A DNA stretch of 35,848 bases from a bacterium (GTDB lineage: Bacteria > Planctomycetota > Planctomycetia > Isosphaerales > Isosphaeraceae), in NCBI GenBank assembly GCA_016125085.1, contig WGMM01000052.1, forward strand, positions 1-35,848, in the 5' to 3' direction. Shown piece by piece: positions 17,134 to 25,447 of the stretch. The translations under genes were made by a program, and so were the position numbers. The notes beneath the pieces were generated by a model. That model did no database searches. It was not told the origin of the DNA and saw only the letters and a program-made list of their open reading frames with translations. Numbering within the stretch: position 1 is the stretch's first letter; every line of letters starts with the position of its first letter.

Positions 17134-18288
17134 ATGAATCAAGCTCTCTTCGAACGAACCGCACAGCGACTGCATCTCATCCCGAAGCCTGAAAACTGCA
17201 TTCACAGCGACAATTCCCGCCTTTTCGAATTTCGAAGAATCGTCGGATGTCTTCTGGTTCTCTCCGCATCCCTGATCTTCGGGCAAACGGCACCAGCCGC
17301 AGATATCGCGTTCGTTTCGGCGAATAACGGGAATGCCGGAACGATCCTCAAATCCACGAACGGTGGTACCTCGTGGACTTCGGTTTACACCGGCGGGGCC
17401 AGCACCCGGATCAATGACATTTACGCCGTCGACGCCGATACGATCTATGCCGTGGGCGAAGTCGTTCTGAAATCGACCGACGGCGGGTCGAGCTGGACCA
17501 CGCTTCTGTCCGGGCAAACCCTGAACGGCGTTTCGGCTGCCAATGCGGACAAAGTCTTCGCCGTCGGCCAGGGCACCTCGAACCAGGGCCGGGTCATGGT
17601 CAGCGATAACGGCGGAACGAGCTGGACGACATCCCTGCTGACGCCGCCCTCCGCCACCGGCGGAACCGTTTTCAACAGGATCGATGCCGTGTCGGCCACG
17701 ACGGCTTATTTCGTCGGCCAGTATTTACAGAACACGACCGACAATGCCGTCATCTACAAAACCACGAACGGCGGCTCGACCTGGACCGCTCAAAACACCA
17801 CCAGCGGCGTGGGTTACGCCATCGATGCCGTGAACGCGAACGTCGCTTATGCGGGCGGAACGCTCGGCCTGAATGGCTGGGTGCGTGAAACGACCAACGG
17901 CTCGACCTGGGCAGCGAACAATTTCTCGGGAACTCAGGTTCGTGCCATCGCCGCCTGGGACGAAAACCTGATTTACGCCGCGGGCACCAGCTCATCGGTC
18001 AAGAAATCGACCGACGGCGGCACGACCTGGTCGAGCGTCGTGGCGGGAACTTCAGCCCAGTTCAACGACATCGCCTTTCTGGATCAGGACCGCCTGCTGC
18101 TCGTCAGCCAGTTCGGATCCGTCCGCCGCATCCTCGATGGCGGGGCAAGCTGGCAGGATGTCACCCCCGCGGGCTACTCCTCCTACATCTTCACGGCTGT
18201 GACCGTCGTTCCTGAGCCCTCGACTTGCATTCTGGCGACGCTCGCCTGCGCTGTGATGGCCTGGAGTGCAATTCGGACGAAACGCTGA
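17134..18288 (+). CDS. Exported BNR/Ycf48-like repeat protein with PEP-CTERM anchor
   Basis: 384 residues from ATG 17134; the frame is open further upstream, but that part looks non-coding. The N-terminus carries an unusually long polar n-region (about 35 residues) before the hydrophobic core VGCLLVLSASLIFG and a likely cleavage after APAA (about 56). Seven repeats of the type NGGTSWTS, DGGSSWTT, DGGTTWSS follow at intervals of 40-50 residues, each preceded by an Ala/Val-rich beta strand (for example INDIYAVDADTIYAVGE). This is the beta-propeller pattern of BNR/Ycf48 (photosystem II stability factor-like) proteins. The C-terminus has VPEPSTCILATLACAVMAW and a basic end (RTKR), the PEP-CTERM signal recognised by exosortase for surface display. 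Ligand unknown. Convergent with the gene at 18502. Confidence 0.88.
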   Translation: MNQALFERTAQRLHLIPKPENCIHSDNSRLFEFRRIVGCLLVLSASLIFGQTAPAADIAFVSANNGNAGTILKSTNGGTSWTSVYTGGASTRINDIYAVDADTIYAVGEVVLKSTDGGSSWTTLLSGQTLNGVSAANADKVFAVGQGTSNQGRVMVSDNGGTSWTTSLLTPPSATGGTVFNRIDAVSATTAYFVGQYLQNTTDNAVIYKTTNGGSTWTAQNTTSGVGYAIDAVNANVAYAGGTLGLNGWVRETTNGSTWAANNFSGTQVRAIAAWDENLIYAAGTSSSVKKSTDGGTTWSSVVAGTSAQFNDIAFLDQDRLLLVSQFGSVRRILDGGASWQDVTPAGYSSYIFTAVTVVPEPSTCILATLACAVMAWSAIRTKR

Positions 18289-18501
18289 ATCGCATTTCGG
18301 CCCTGGACGATCGCACGGCGAAAATTCGAGACGGGTCACATGCCCATGATTCCGCCGCTGCCCGTGGCGGGAATCGGCCCATGATTCGCATCCGAATTGA
18401 CAAAGAGCGAAAGTCGATGACGCAACGAGTCACAGTGAGTGGGCTGGCCTACGGCTAAATCGCAGGAGTTCGACCGATTCGAACTTACGAGGATCGAGCC
18501 T

Positions 18502-20100
18502 TCACTTCGAAGCCTGCGTGCCCCCCTCACCCGCCCAGCTCTGATAAGCCCTCCAGCAGCGGCGGAGGATCTTCGGCGAGCCGAACATGTTCCGGATCGC
18601 CTGATTCCCGTCATCCGACGGAGGAATCTGGACCAATCGCCGCAGCACTTCGACTTCGTCATCGAAAACTTCGTCGGGATTGGCCCAGTCCCGGTACCGC
18701 ATCATCGGGAGACGCTCCAGCAGGGGCGTGTTCCGGTCGAGCCACGCGAATTCTTCGCTCGAATTCTGCCGCTTCTCGTCCGCTGGCACCTTTTCGACTT
18801 GAGTCACGGGCCGTCTGGCCACTGAGAAAGATTCGGTGCCTGAAGACGCGGACCGTTCGTTTCGCAATACGATCGCATCTCCTGAATTTCGAATAAGTTG
18901 CGGCTGAATGTCAGGTTTGGCCTGAGGCATCGGCTTGTGCGGCTGGGGAGACAGGCCCATCGATTCGAAATCGTCGCCGTCGGCGTTTTCCGCAAATCCC
19001 CTGTTATGGGATTGCCTGTCGAATTCTGCATATCCGGGATTACCGGGAGAGGCGTAGACATCAGCGCGGGGGTTTTCGTATCGATTCGCCTCGTTTTCGA
19101 ATCGATTTATGGCCTTTCGGCTTTCTTCCCTGAGGCGGCGAGCCTCTCGCTCGTCGTCTTTCTGCTTTCTGTAAGCCAGCCGCTTGCGGTCGCGTTTCAG
19201 AGCGTCGAGCCTTCGCTCGAAACGGTCGGCCCGATTTCGGGCCGAGGTCAGATAACGGGACAGCAGGCGAAAGTCTTTTTCCAGTTGCGGATCGCCCGAC
19301 CCCGTGCCCACGGCGGCCTCGGCGGCATGGGCCTGCGCCGTTTCGTAATTCGATCGCATCTCATTGGCACGCTGAGACATCCGGGCGATCTCAGCTTTGG
19401 CACGGGCGACCAGTTCGGCGGCAGCTTCGGAGCGGTCGGCCGGGGCCTTCGCCACGATCCGGCGGGCTCGGGCCATGGAGAAGTCCAGGCCGTCGGGAGC
19501 TTTCGAGGCTTCGACCCAGAGAGACAATGCAGCTTCAGGGTCAGGCGCGATCCGCACATATCTCGCCATCAGCCAGCCCCCTTCGGCTTCGACGCGATCG
19601 ACCTGCCACGGGCTTTCGAGAGCCATCGCGGCTTCGCAGGCTTTCGAAAACGGCAAGCTGCCGCAGGTGCCGGAAGCGTCGGGGGATAGCTCGTCGGTGA
19701 GACCGGCCCAGAATTTGACGAGCCAGTCGGCCCCGGCGAACGACGTCCGCAGAATGGGCCCGAAGAGGGCGGGATTGTCGTGGCAGCGGGCCAGATCGGC
19801 GGCGAGCCGGTCGTTTTCGGAGCGGTCGAAAAGCTCGGCGGCCCGCCGTTTTTCGTCGTCGATTTTCAGCCGCATCGCCCGCTCGAGTTCGAATTGCTGA
19901 GCCCGGGCGATGGCAAGCTGATCGACGGCCTGAACTTCGTCGTCGGACCACGGGTTATGGATTTTCGTGAGTTCGTCCCGCATCGATTCTGCTGCGGCGA
20001 GGAGATCTTGCGATAGGATTTTCTCGGCGCAAAAGCCGTGCTTGAGGGCATTGCCCGCGGAGCCGGCACTTGTGGGTTCTGAAGCGACGAAGGGCGACAT
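18502..20100 (-). CDS. Coiled-coil protein of unknown function with NALKHG-type N-terminus
   Basis: 532 residues, no signal peptide or membrane helix. The start GNALKHGFCAEKIL (residues 16-29) recalls a class of planctomycete and acidobacterial proteins that begin with GK-x-x-S-x-NA-x-KHGL and have no known role. The middle is rich in Glu/Arg/Ala and strongly helical, with coiled-coil stretches around 225-255 (AKAEIARMSQRANEMRSNYE) and 285-340 (DRFERRLDALKRDRKRLAYR). The C-terminal third is less ordered. There is no enzymatic motif. The ATG at 20100 is preceded by GGAA at 12 bases, a weak ribosome site. Function cannot be named; DNA-associated or structural roles are both possible. It is transcribed alone, away from the repeat-rich region. 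Confidence 0.72.
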   Translation of the reverse strand: MSPFVASEPTSAGSAGNALKHGFCAEKILSQDLLAAAESMRDELTKIHNPWSDDEVQAVDQLAIARAQQFELERAMRLKIDDEKRRAAELFDRSENDRLAADLARCHDNPALFGPILRTSFAGADWLVKFWAGLTDELSPDASGTCGSLPFSKACEAAMALESPWQVDRVEAEGGWLMARYVRIAPDPEAALSLWVEASKAPDGLDFSMARARRIVAKAPADRSEAAAELVARAKAEIARMSQRANEMRSNYETAQAHAAEAAVGTGSGDPQLEKDFRLLSRYLTSARNRADRFERRLDALKRDRKRLAYRKQKDDEREARRLREESRKAINRFENEANRYENPRADVYASPGNPGYAEFDRQSHNRGFAENADGDDFESMGLSPQPHKPMPQAKPDIQPQLIRNSGDAIVLRNERSASSGTESFSVARRPVTQVEKVPADEKRQNSSEEFAWLDRNTPLLERLPMMRYRDWANPDEVFDDEVEVLRRLVQIPPSDDGNQAIRNMFGSPKILRRCWRAYQSWAGEGGTQASK

Positions 20101-20317
20101 GCTGGGAGTTCCGAAAAGTGAGGGTGCTGATCATGGGCATAAATTCCCGTATCATGGATTTCTTTCCTGCCGTATCGAGGATTGTGTACGTATGATTTTG
20201 AAATACGGATAAAAGTTTCGAAGGAAAAATCGGCAGATGATGCATTGTTGGTCGAAACTTTTGCTTCCTTCGGTCTTTATGGTTGCGCGGCGAGCGGCGG
20301 CCACGGGGGGGGGGCCT

Positions 20318-20345
20318 GTGGAAGCGGCGTCTCGCCGCTTTCGCG
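20318..20345. repeat. REP-like hairpin, copy A
   Basis: AAGCGGCG (20322-20329), loop TCT, CGCCGCTT (20333-20340), flanked by GTGG and TCGCG. The same core occurs at 20439-20455, 30014-30032 and 30051-30069. Confidence 0.75.
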
Positions 20346-20438
20346 TTCGGGGAAAAACCTGCGATTGAGGAACGGTCGAGACAAGCCACTGTGTGTCCGA
20401 TCGATACTCTTTCTAAATTGCTCGATGGTCGCGCGGCG

Positions 20439-20455
20439 AGCGGCGAGACGCCGCT
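20439..20455. repeat. REP-like hairpin, copy B (inverted to A)
   Basis: AGCGGCG, loop AGA, CGCCGCT. The loop is the complement of that in copy A, so A and B form an inverted pair about 100 bases apart. Confidence 0.7.
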
Positions 20456-20570
20456 GCCACGAGAAGGTCCAGAGAATTCACTGGATTGGGTGTGCCACAA
20501 TTTTCCGGGAGATTTGGCGGAGACAGGCAGCTTGCAGGAAATGCCAAGCTTGCGGTGCATGCTCTTCTTC

Positions 20571-20798
20571 TGCCCTGAAGGGGCATTCGGAATCCAGCCC
20601 CGGGTGAAGCGAAGCGGAACCCGGGGTATCGGGAATAAATCGAACCTCAATGTGAAGGATTACCATTCGCCGGCCGGGACCACGGTCCCGGCCGGCGAAT
20701 GGTATTTATATGAGGAAAATCGGGCGTTCGATCCGTTTCGGTACCCGGGGCGTCGCTGCGCTTTGCCCCGGGCTATGTTCCGAATGCCCTTCAGGGCA
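20571..20798. repeat. Nested palindromic element (MITE-like)
   Basis: Left arm 20571-20628 and right arm 20740-20798 are imperfect inverted copies of one unit (GCCCTGAAGGGGCATTCGGA, then a CCCCGGG-...-CCCGGGG hairpin around GAAGCGAAGCG). Between them, centred within two bases of the arm midpoint, lies a 44-bp palindrome at 20661-20704. Confidence 0.75.
20661..20704. repeat. 44-bp perfect palindrome with 2-base spacer
   Basis: Arms of 21 bases (20661-20681 and 20684-20704; left arm begins TACCATTCGCCGGCCGGGAC) are exactly complementary and separated by AC. Strong cruciform or RNA hairpin potential. Confidence 0.9.
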
Positions 20799-21063
20799 AG
20801 ATGTTCAGTCGCGAAGTCGAGTTCGGACGATCAAGCCCAAAGCGTCATCGCTTAGGAAAGAAACCGAAATCATGGGTTCGCAGAAGACAATCTGGGCACA
20901 CCCACTGAATTCAGTTCAGCGAACTCACCTAGGAGAAATCGCCCGGTTGGGGTAGATTTCAGGGCAACGGACATTGGCTGGCCGGGAGGCCGGGATCAAG
21001 GAGAAACCGACAGGGGGAGAGATTCGCCCCCTGGCCGGTCGTTCCAGGACGGAGCGTACGAGG

Positions 21064-21732
21064 ATGAAGATCCGCAATCCGAAGGTGATTCAGGGCATCG
21101 GCGTGGTCGGCTCGAAGCTGATCGACCGCTGGATGGGCACGATGACGTATCACACGAGGTTTCGGGATCCGGAGATCAATCCGGCGATCGCGAACCGGTC
21201 GGGGCAGCGGTACGTCTATGCGTTCTTTCATGAAACGCTGCTGTTTCCGGCCAAGTACTGGAACTGGCCGTCGATGCACATTCTGATTTCGGAGCACGCC
21301 GACGGCGAGATCATCACGCAGATCGTCAAGCGGCTGGGCATCGGCGTGGTGCGTGGTTCGAGCACGCGCGGGGGCGTGAAGGCCCTGCTGAAATTCCAGG
21401 GGATGAAGACAGGGCATTTGTGCATTACGCCGGACGGCCCGCGCGGGCCGCGGCGGAAGGTGCATCCGGGGATGGTGTACCTGGCGAGTTCGACGGGGTT
21501 GCCGATCATCGGCGCCGGTCTGGCCTACAGCCATTGCTGGCGGGCGAAAAGCTGGGACCGTTTCGCTGTGCCGAAGCCTTATTCGCATGCGGTCGGGGTG
21601 GGCACAAGGGCGATTCACGTGCCGGCGGAACTGGACCGGGACGGCCTGGAACATTATCGTGCGCTGGTGGAGCGTGAGATGAACGACGTTCAGGACGAAG
21701 CGGATGCCTGGGCGGAACAATTTCGGGACTGA
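21064..21732 (+). CDS. Lysophospholipid acyltransferase family protein (DUF374)
   Basis: 222 residues from ATG 21064, with GGAG 9 bases upstream; the frame extends 5' but GGAG and the conserved start favour this ATG. DUF374 proteins belong to the LPLAT acyltransferases that move acyl chains onto glycerol-phosphate or lipid A-like acceptors at the inner membrane. Visible motifs: FFHETLLFPAKYW (54-66), the position of the catalytic His; ISEHADGEIITQIVKRLG (75-92); VVRGSSTRGGVKALL (95-109); and ITPDGPRGPRRKVHPGMVYL (121-140), the substrate-binding motif typical of DUF374. No long membrane helix is present, as usual for the family. It opens a same-strand cluster; the next gene begins 13 bases after the stop. 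Confidence 0.9.
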   Translation: MKIRNPKVIQGIGVVGSKLIDRWMGTMTYHTRFRDPEINPAIANRSGQRYVYAFFHETLLFPAKYWNWPSMHILISEHADGEIITQIVKRLGIGVVRGSSTRGGVKALLKFQGMKTGHLCITPDGPRGPRRKVHPGMVYLASSTGLPIIGAGLAYSHCWRAKSWDRFAVPKPYSHAVGVGTRAIHVPAELDRDGLEHYRALVEREMNDVQDEADAWAEQFRD

Positions 21733-21745
21733 CCAGCGGGCGACG

Positions 21746-22426
21746 ATGGACGACAGACAGACCGGCAGTGGCGGAAGGCGTTTTGACGCGGTCGTTTTCG
21801 ACATGGACGGCTTGATGTTCGACACGGAAGACCTGTTCTTCGCCGTGGCGGACAGCTTCATGCAGGATCACGGAGCGCGGTTCACGGACGAAATGATGGC
21901 CGCCATGATCGGCCGGCGCGCGGCTGACGCGGGCAAGGTGTTCCATACCCTGGGCAAGCTGCATCACCTGGAAATCCCGGCGATCATGGCCGAGGTGAAG
22001 GCCCGGTTCCATGAACGGATGCTGAACGATTCGAACACGATGCCGGGGCTGCGGCAGGTGCTGGACCACCTGGTGGCCCTGGGCCTGCCGCGAGCGGTGG
22101 CGACGAGTTCGAGCCGGGCCAGTGCAGAGGCTCTGACGACACATCACGGCATTCGGCACTATTTTTCGTTTCTGGTGACGTCCGAAGACGTGACCCGGGG
22201 CAAGCCTGACCCTGAGATTTATCGTACAGCCGCGCAACGGCTGGGCGTGGAGCCGACCCGTGTGCTGGTGCTGGAGGACAGTTCGGCGGGGTTGCAGGCT
22301 GCGCGTGCGGCCGGGGCATTCGCCGTGGGGGTGCCGCACAGGTACAGCCCGCCGGAGGTGCGCGATTACGCGGACATGATCGTGACGAGCCTTCACGACG
22401 AGCGGCTCTTGTCGATGTTGACGTAA
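21746..22426 (+). CDS. HAD-superfamily phosphatase/phosphomutase (beta-phosphoglucomutase-like)
   Basis: 226 residues from ATG 21746; an in-frame ATG at 21704, with AGGA 8 bases upstream and a 29-base overlap with the acyltransferase gene, is an alternative start. All four HAD motifs are present: motif I FDMDGLMFDTED with nucleophile Asp19 and acid Asp21, motif II ATSSSR, motif III GKPDPEIY, motif IV VLEDSSAGLQAARAAG. The helical cap between motifs I and II is of the C1 type found in beta-phosphoglucomutase and phosphoglycolate phosphatase. It removes or shifts a phosphate on a small sugar or organic acid; substrate cannot be read from sequence. Beside glycerate kinase, a role with a C2/C3 acid phosphate (for example phosphoglycolate) is conceivable but unproven. 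Confidence 0.9.
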   Translation: MDDRQTGSGGRRFDAVVFDMDGLMFDTEDLFFAVADSFMQDHGARFTDEMMAAMIGRRAADAGKVFHTLGKLHHLEIPAIMAEVKARFHERMLNDSNTMPGLRQVLDHLVALGLPRAVATSSSRASAEALTTHHGIRHYFSFLVTSEDVTRGKPDPEIYRTAAQRLGVEPTRVLVLEDSSAGLQAARAAGAFAVGVPHRYSPPEVRDYADMIVTSLHDERLLSMLT

Positions 22427-22504
22427 GGCATTAGGCTTGTCTTCAGGCCGAATTGACGGCGGGTTTGGCGGGGCCGTGCCGCCACCGGGTTCGTTCAGCC
22501 GAAA

Positions 22505-23725
22505 ATGTGCAGGAAATCGAGCGAAACCGTGCCCGTCCGCATACTTATCGCGCCCGATAAATTCCGGGGATCGCTGGAAGCCGGCGACGTTGCCCGCGCG
22601 ATGGCCCGGGGCGTGAAGCGTGCCCTGCCAGGCGCGGCGGTGGACTGTGCCGGCATGGCCGATGGCGGCGAGGGGTTCGTCGAAACCATGGTCGAGGCCC
22701 TGGGCGGGCGATTCGAAAACGCCGAAGTGCGTGGCCCGCTGGGACATCCGGTGACCGCGAAATTCGGCGTTGTCGACGACGGCGCGACGGCCGTGATTTC
22801 CATGGCTTCGGCTTCGGGCCTGGCCCTGTTGACGCCTGAGATGAAAAACCCTCTGCTGACATCGACTTACGGCACAGGACAATTGATCCGCGCGGCGATT
22901 GACCTGGGTGTTTCGCGGATTTTCGTGGGGATCGGCGGCAGTGCCACCAATGACGGCGGCACGGGCATGGCCGTGGCGCTGGGGTATCGGCTGCTCGGCG
23001 CCGATGACCGCGAGTTGCCCCTGGGCGGCGGGGCCCTGAACCGGCTGGAGCGAATTGACAGGAGCCGACGCGACGACCGGCTGGACCGCGTGCGGATCGA
23101 GGTCGCTTGCGACGTAAGCAATCCTCTTTGTGGCCCGATGGGCGCATCAGCCATTTATGGGCCCCAAAAGGGTGCGACGCCCGAGATGGTCGCCCGACTG
23201 GACCAGGGGCTGGAGAATCTGGCTCAGATCATCGAGCGAGACCTGGGTATGGCCGTGCGAGACATCGCCGGCTCAGGTGCCGCGGGCGGCCTGGGGGCGG
23301 GTATGGTAGCCTTCGCGAACGGAAAATTGCGGCGCGGGATTGACCTGGTCATCGACGCGACCAAGCTGCGGGATCGCATGAAGCTGGCCGACTTGTGCCT
23401 GACGGGCGAGGGACGCATCGACCATTCGTCGGGCTACGGCAAGACCGTCGCCGGCGTGGCCAGGGTGGCTCGTGAGCTGGGCAAGCCGTGCGTGGCGCTG
23501 GGCGGGTCGGTGGCCTCGGGGGCCGACGCTGTGCTGGATCAGGGCATCACGGCGTTTTTCTCGATCCTGACCGAACCGATGAACCTCTCGCACGCCCTCG
23601 ACCAGGAAAGTACACGGCGGCGTCTGGGCCGCACGGCCGAACAGGTGTGCAGGCTATGGTACGGGGCGAATCCGCACATCGCCCGGCCCGCTGACGATGG
23701 CCCGGCGAACGCCGATACCTATTGA
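22505..23725 (+). CDS. Glycerate kinase, GlxK/GarK family
   Basis: 406 residues by the ATG at 22505; a GTG at 22529 (VPVRILIAPDKFRGSLEA) is equally plausible and matches the usual family start. The family phosphorylates D-glycerate to 2-phosphoglycerate with ATP, linking glyoxylate or serine breakdown to glycolysis. Motifs: IAPDKFRGSLEA (IAPDSFKGSLSA in the family), DCAGMADGGEGFVETMV, STYGTGQLIRAAID, GIGGSATNDGGTGMAVALG, ACDVSNPLCGPMGASAIYGP, GATPEMVARLDQGL, GSGAAGGLGAGMVAF and CLTGEGRIDHSSGYGKT. No domain is missing. The 78-base gap from the HAD gene has no terminator; ThiL starts 19 bases after the stop. Confidence 0.92.
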   Translation: MCRKSSETVPVRILIAPDKFRGSLEAGDVARAMARGVKRALPGAAVDCAGMADGGEGFVETMVEALGGRFENAEVRGPLGHPVTAKFGVVDDGATAVISMASASGLALLTPEMKNPLLTSTYGTGQLIRAAIDLGVSRIFVGIGGSATNDGGTGMAVALGYRLLGADDRELPLGGGALNRLERIDRSRRDDRLDRVRIEVACDVSNPLCGPMGASAIYGPQKGATPEMVARLDQGLENLAQIIERDLGMAVRDIAGSGAAGGLGAGMVAFANGKLRRGIDLVIDATKLRDRMKLADLCLTGEGRIDHSSGYGKTVAGVARVARELGKPCVALGGSVASGADAVLDQGITAFFSILTEPMNLSHALDQESTRRRLGRTAEQVCRLWYGANPHIARPADDGPANADTY

Positions 23726-23744
23726 TTTGCAGGATCCAGGTTCG

Positions 23745-24713
23745 ATGGCACGTGAGTTCGAGCTGATCCGCTGGATTCGGGAACGCACACGCATTCAGGG
23801 TGCGGACAGCTTGCAGGGGCTCGTGCGCCTGGGCATCGGCGACGATTGCGCCATTCTGGACAGCCCCCCGGACGGGCGTGGCTGGCTGATGACGACCGAC
23901 ATGCTCATGGACGGCCGCCACTTTCGCCTGGCCGAGGGCGTGCATGCCCCGGAACTCGTCGGCCGCAAGGCGATGGCTGTGAACGTGTCGGACATCGCCG
24001 CTATGGCCGGCACGCCGGTTGCGGCCCTGGTCAGCGTGGCCCTGCCCCGCGAAGGCTTCGACGCCGTGGCCCGGGGCCTGACTCGCGGCATGCGGCAGGA
24101 GGCGGACCGCTTCGGCATCGTCCTGGCCGGGGGCGATACGAACCTGTGGAACGGCCCGCTGGTTTTGAACGTCACGCTGATCGGCCTGGAACCGTCAAGC
24201 GGGGCGATCTTGAGATCCGGGGCCAAACCGGGCGACGTGATCGCCGTGAGCGGTCCGCTGGGCGGGTCGCTCCCTTCGGGCCGGGACATGCGGCCGCAGC
24301 CCCGCGTGGCCGAGGCTCAGGAATTGCTGAATGCACTTGGCCCGGACCTGCATGCCATGATCGACCTGAGCGACGGCCTGGGGGGCGATATCCGCCATAT
24401 CCTGACCGAATCAGGCGGGCTGGGGGCTCGGCTGCGGGCGACGGCGATCCCGGTGCACGAGGACGTTCGCAACCACTTCGCCGGCGAGGTCGCTTCGGAC
24501 GACGCCGCGGCTCTGCGCCATGCCCTTTCGGACGGAGAGGATTTCGAGCTGTGCTTCTGTGTCGCCCCGAAAGCCGCCCGGAGGCTGCCACGCTGGGCGA
24601 CCCAGATCGGAACGGTGACCGACTCCGGACAGCTGACGGTCGAATGGGGCGACGGCCGCGAAACCCTCTGGCTGACCGGCGGTTTCGACCATTTTCGATC
24701 GTTCGGGGCATAA
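23745..24713 (+). CDS. thiL: Thiamine-monophosphate kinase ThiL
   Basis: 322 residues, the family norm. ThiL phosphorylates thiamine monophosphate with ATP to the active cofactor thiamine diphosphate, in the cytoplasm. The ATG at 23745 precedes the conserved start EFELIRWIRER; the open frame extends 48 bases further up, overlapping glycerate kinase. Key motifs: GIGDDCAIL (30-38) and TTDMLMDGRHF for Mg-ATP binding, KAMAVNVSDIAAMAGTP, GGDTNLW, LVLNVTLIG, IAVSGPLGGS, MIDLSDGLGGDI and SDGEDFELCF. It has the PurM-like fold with its metal-binding aspartates intact. Adjacent to tsaE with a 3-base gap, so translation is probably coupled. Confidence 0.94.
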   Translation: MAREFELIRWIRERTRIQGADSLQGLVRLGIGDDCAILDSPPDGRGWLMTTDMLMDGRHFRLAEGVHAPELVGRKAMAVNVSDIAAMAGTPVAALVSVALPREGFDAVARGLTRGMRQEADRFGIVLAGGDTNLWNGPLVLNVTLIGLEPSSGAILRSGAKPGDVIAVSGPLGGSLPSGRDMRPQPRVAEAQELLNALGPDLHAMIDLSDGLGGDIRHILTESGGLGARLRATAIPVHEDVRNHFAGEVASDDAAALRHALSDGEDFELCFCVAPKAARRLPRWATQIGTVTDSGQLTVEWGDGRETLWLTGGFDHFRSFGA

Positions 24714-24716
24714 AGC

Positions 24717-25202
24717 ATGATCGACCCGAGGCCAGCCATGCGAACGTTCGTGCAGGAACTGACCGGCGAACAGGCCACGCTTGAACTCGGGGCAATGCTT
24801 GCCGAACATGCCGCACCCGGCGTGACGATCGCCCTGATCGGCGGCCTGGGGGCAGGCAAAACCACCCTGACACGTGGCTTTGCCCAGGCTCTCGGTGTCG
24901 ACGAGTCAACGGTTTCCAGCCCGACATACGTACTTCACCACGTTTACCCGACATCCCGCGGCTGGCTGATCCACCATTTCGACGTCTATCGCCTGGAGGA
25001 CGCCGACCAGTTCGAGGCCCTGGGCGTGGGCGAGACGTTCGACTCCGGCGGGGTAAGCCTGGTGGAATGGGCCGACAAGGCGCTCGATTCCCTGCCGGCC
25101 GATGCCTGGATCGTCGAATTACGCCACACGGCCGAAGGCACTTCACGCCTTGCCCGGCTGACACTGCCGGCAGCCGTCGCGGCCAGGATCGCGGGCGAAT
25201 GA
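24717..25202 (+). CDS. tsaE: tRNA threonylcarbamoyladenosine biosynthesis ATPase TsaE
   Basis: 161 residues from ATG 24717; MRTFVQELT (24738) is a second possible start. TsaE is the ATPase that, with TsaB and TsaD, transfers the threonylcarbamoyl group made by TsaC to A37 of ANN-decoding tRNAs. Walker A IGGLGAGKTTLTRGFAQALG is at 41-60, SSPTYVLHHVY follows as the usual switch segment (S/T-P-T-F/Y), and HHFDVYRLED and GVSLVEWADK are the other two family signatures. Size and order match the family. TsaB and TsaD are not in the window. It ends the tight same-strand gene run; a 245-base gap follows. Confidence 0.94.
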   Translation: MIDPRPAMRTFVQELTGEQATLELGAMLAEHAAPGVTIALIGGLGAGKTTLTRGFAQALGVDESTVSSPTYVLHHVYPTSRGWLIHHFDVYRLEDADQFEALGVGETFDSGGVSLVEWADKALDSLPADAWIVELRHTAEGTSRLARLTLPAAVAARIAGE

Positions 25203-25447
25203 CGCTGCGACCGTGTCGATTCCATGAAGACCGGAAATCGGTCGAATTGGCGTTGATTCCTTCAGATGCGGGCCATCGGGCACCGCACCGCTGGCATGAT
25301 CGATCGAATTCGCTCAACCGTCACGATCGTCACGACCGATAGGAATAGTGTCGCAGGTCGGACCGTCGTTTCGGTCCGAGCCGAGCGAGCCGTCGTCTCC
25401 CCCCAGTCGCTGTCGAACGTGTTCGACGCTCCGAGGTAATTACGGAC

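Larger units (their letters stand above)
20101..21063. other. Repeat-rich intergenic region
   Basis: About 960 bases between divergent genes without a convincing gene. It contains an inverted pair of REP-like hairpins (20318-20455), a G10 run (20305-20314), and a nested palindromic element (20571-20798). Several frames stay open, but they cross the palindromes and have no family resemblance. Confidence 0.7.

Noticed and set aside
15654..17192. 512-residue plus-strand frame
   Set aside because: Antisense to kinase and sigma genes, without recognisable motifs.
20571..20798. Possible CRISPR array
   Set aside because: There are only two unequal inverted arms, with no direct repeats at regular spacing and no cas genes.
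20283..20855. 190-residue frame through the repeat region
   Set aside because: It crosses the hairpins and the nested palindrome; such frames are by-products of repeats.
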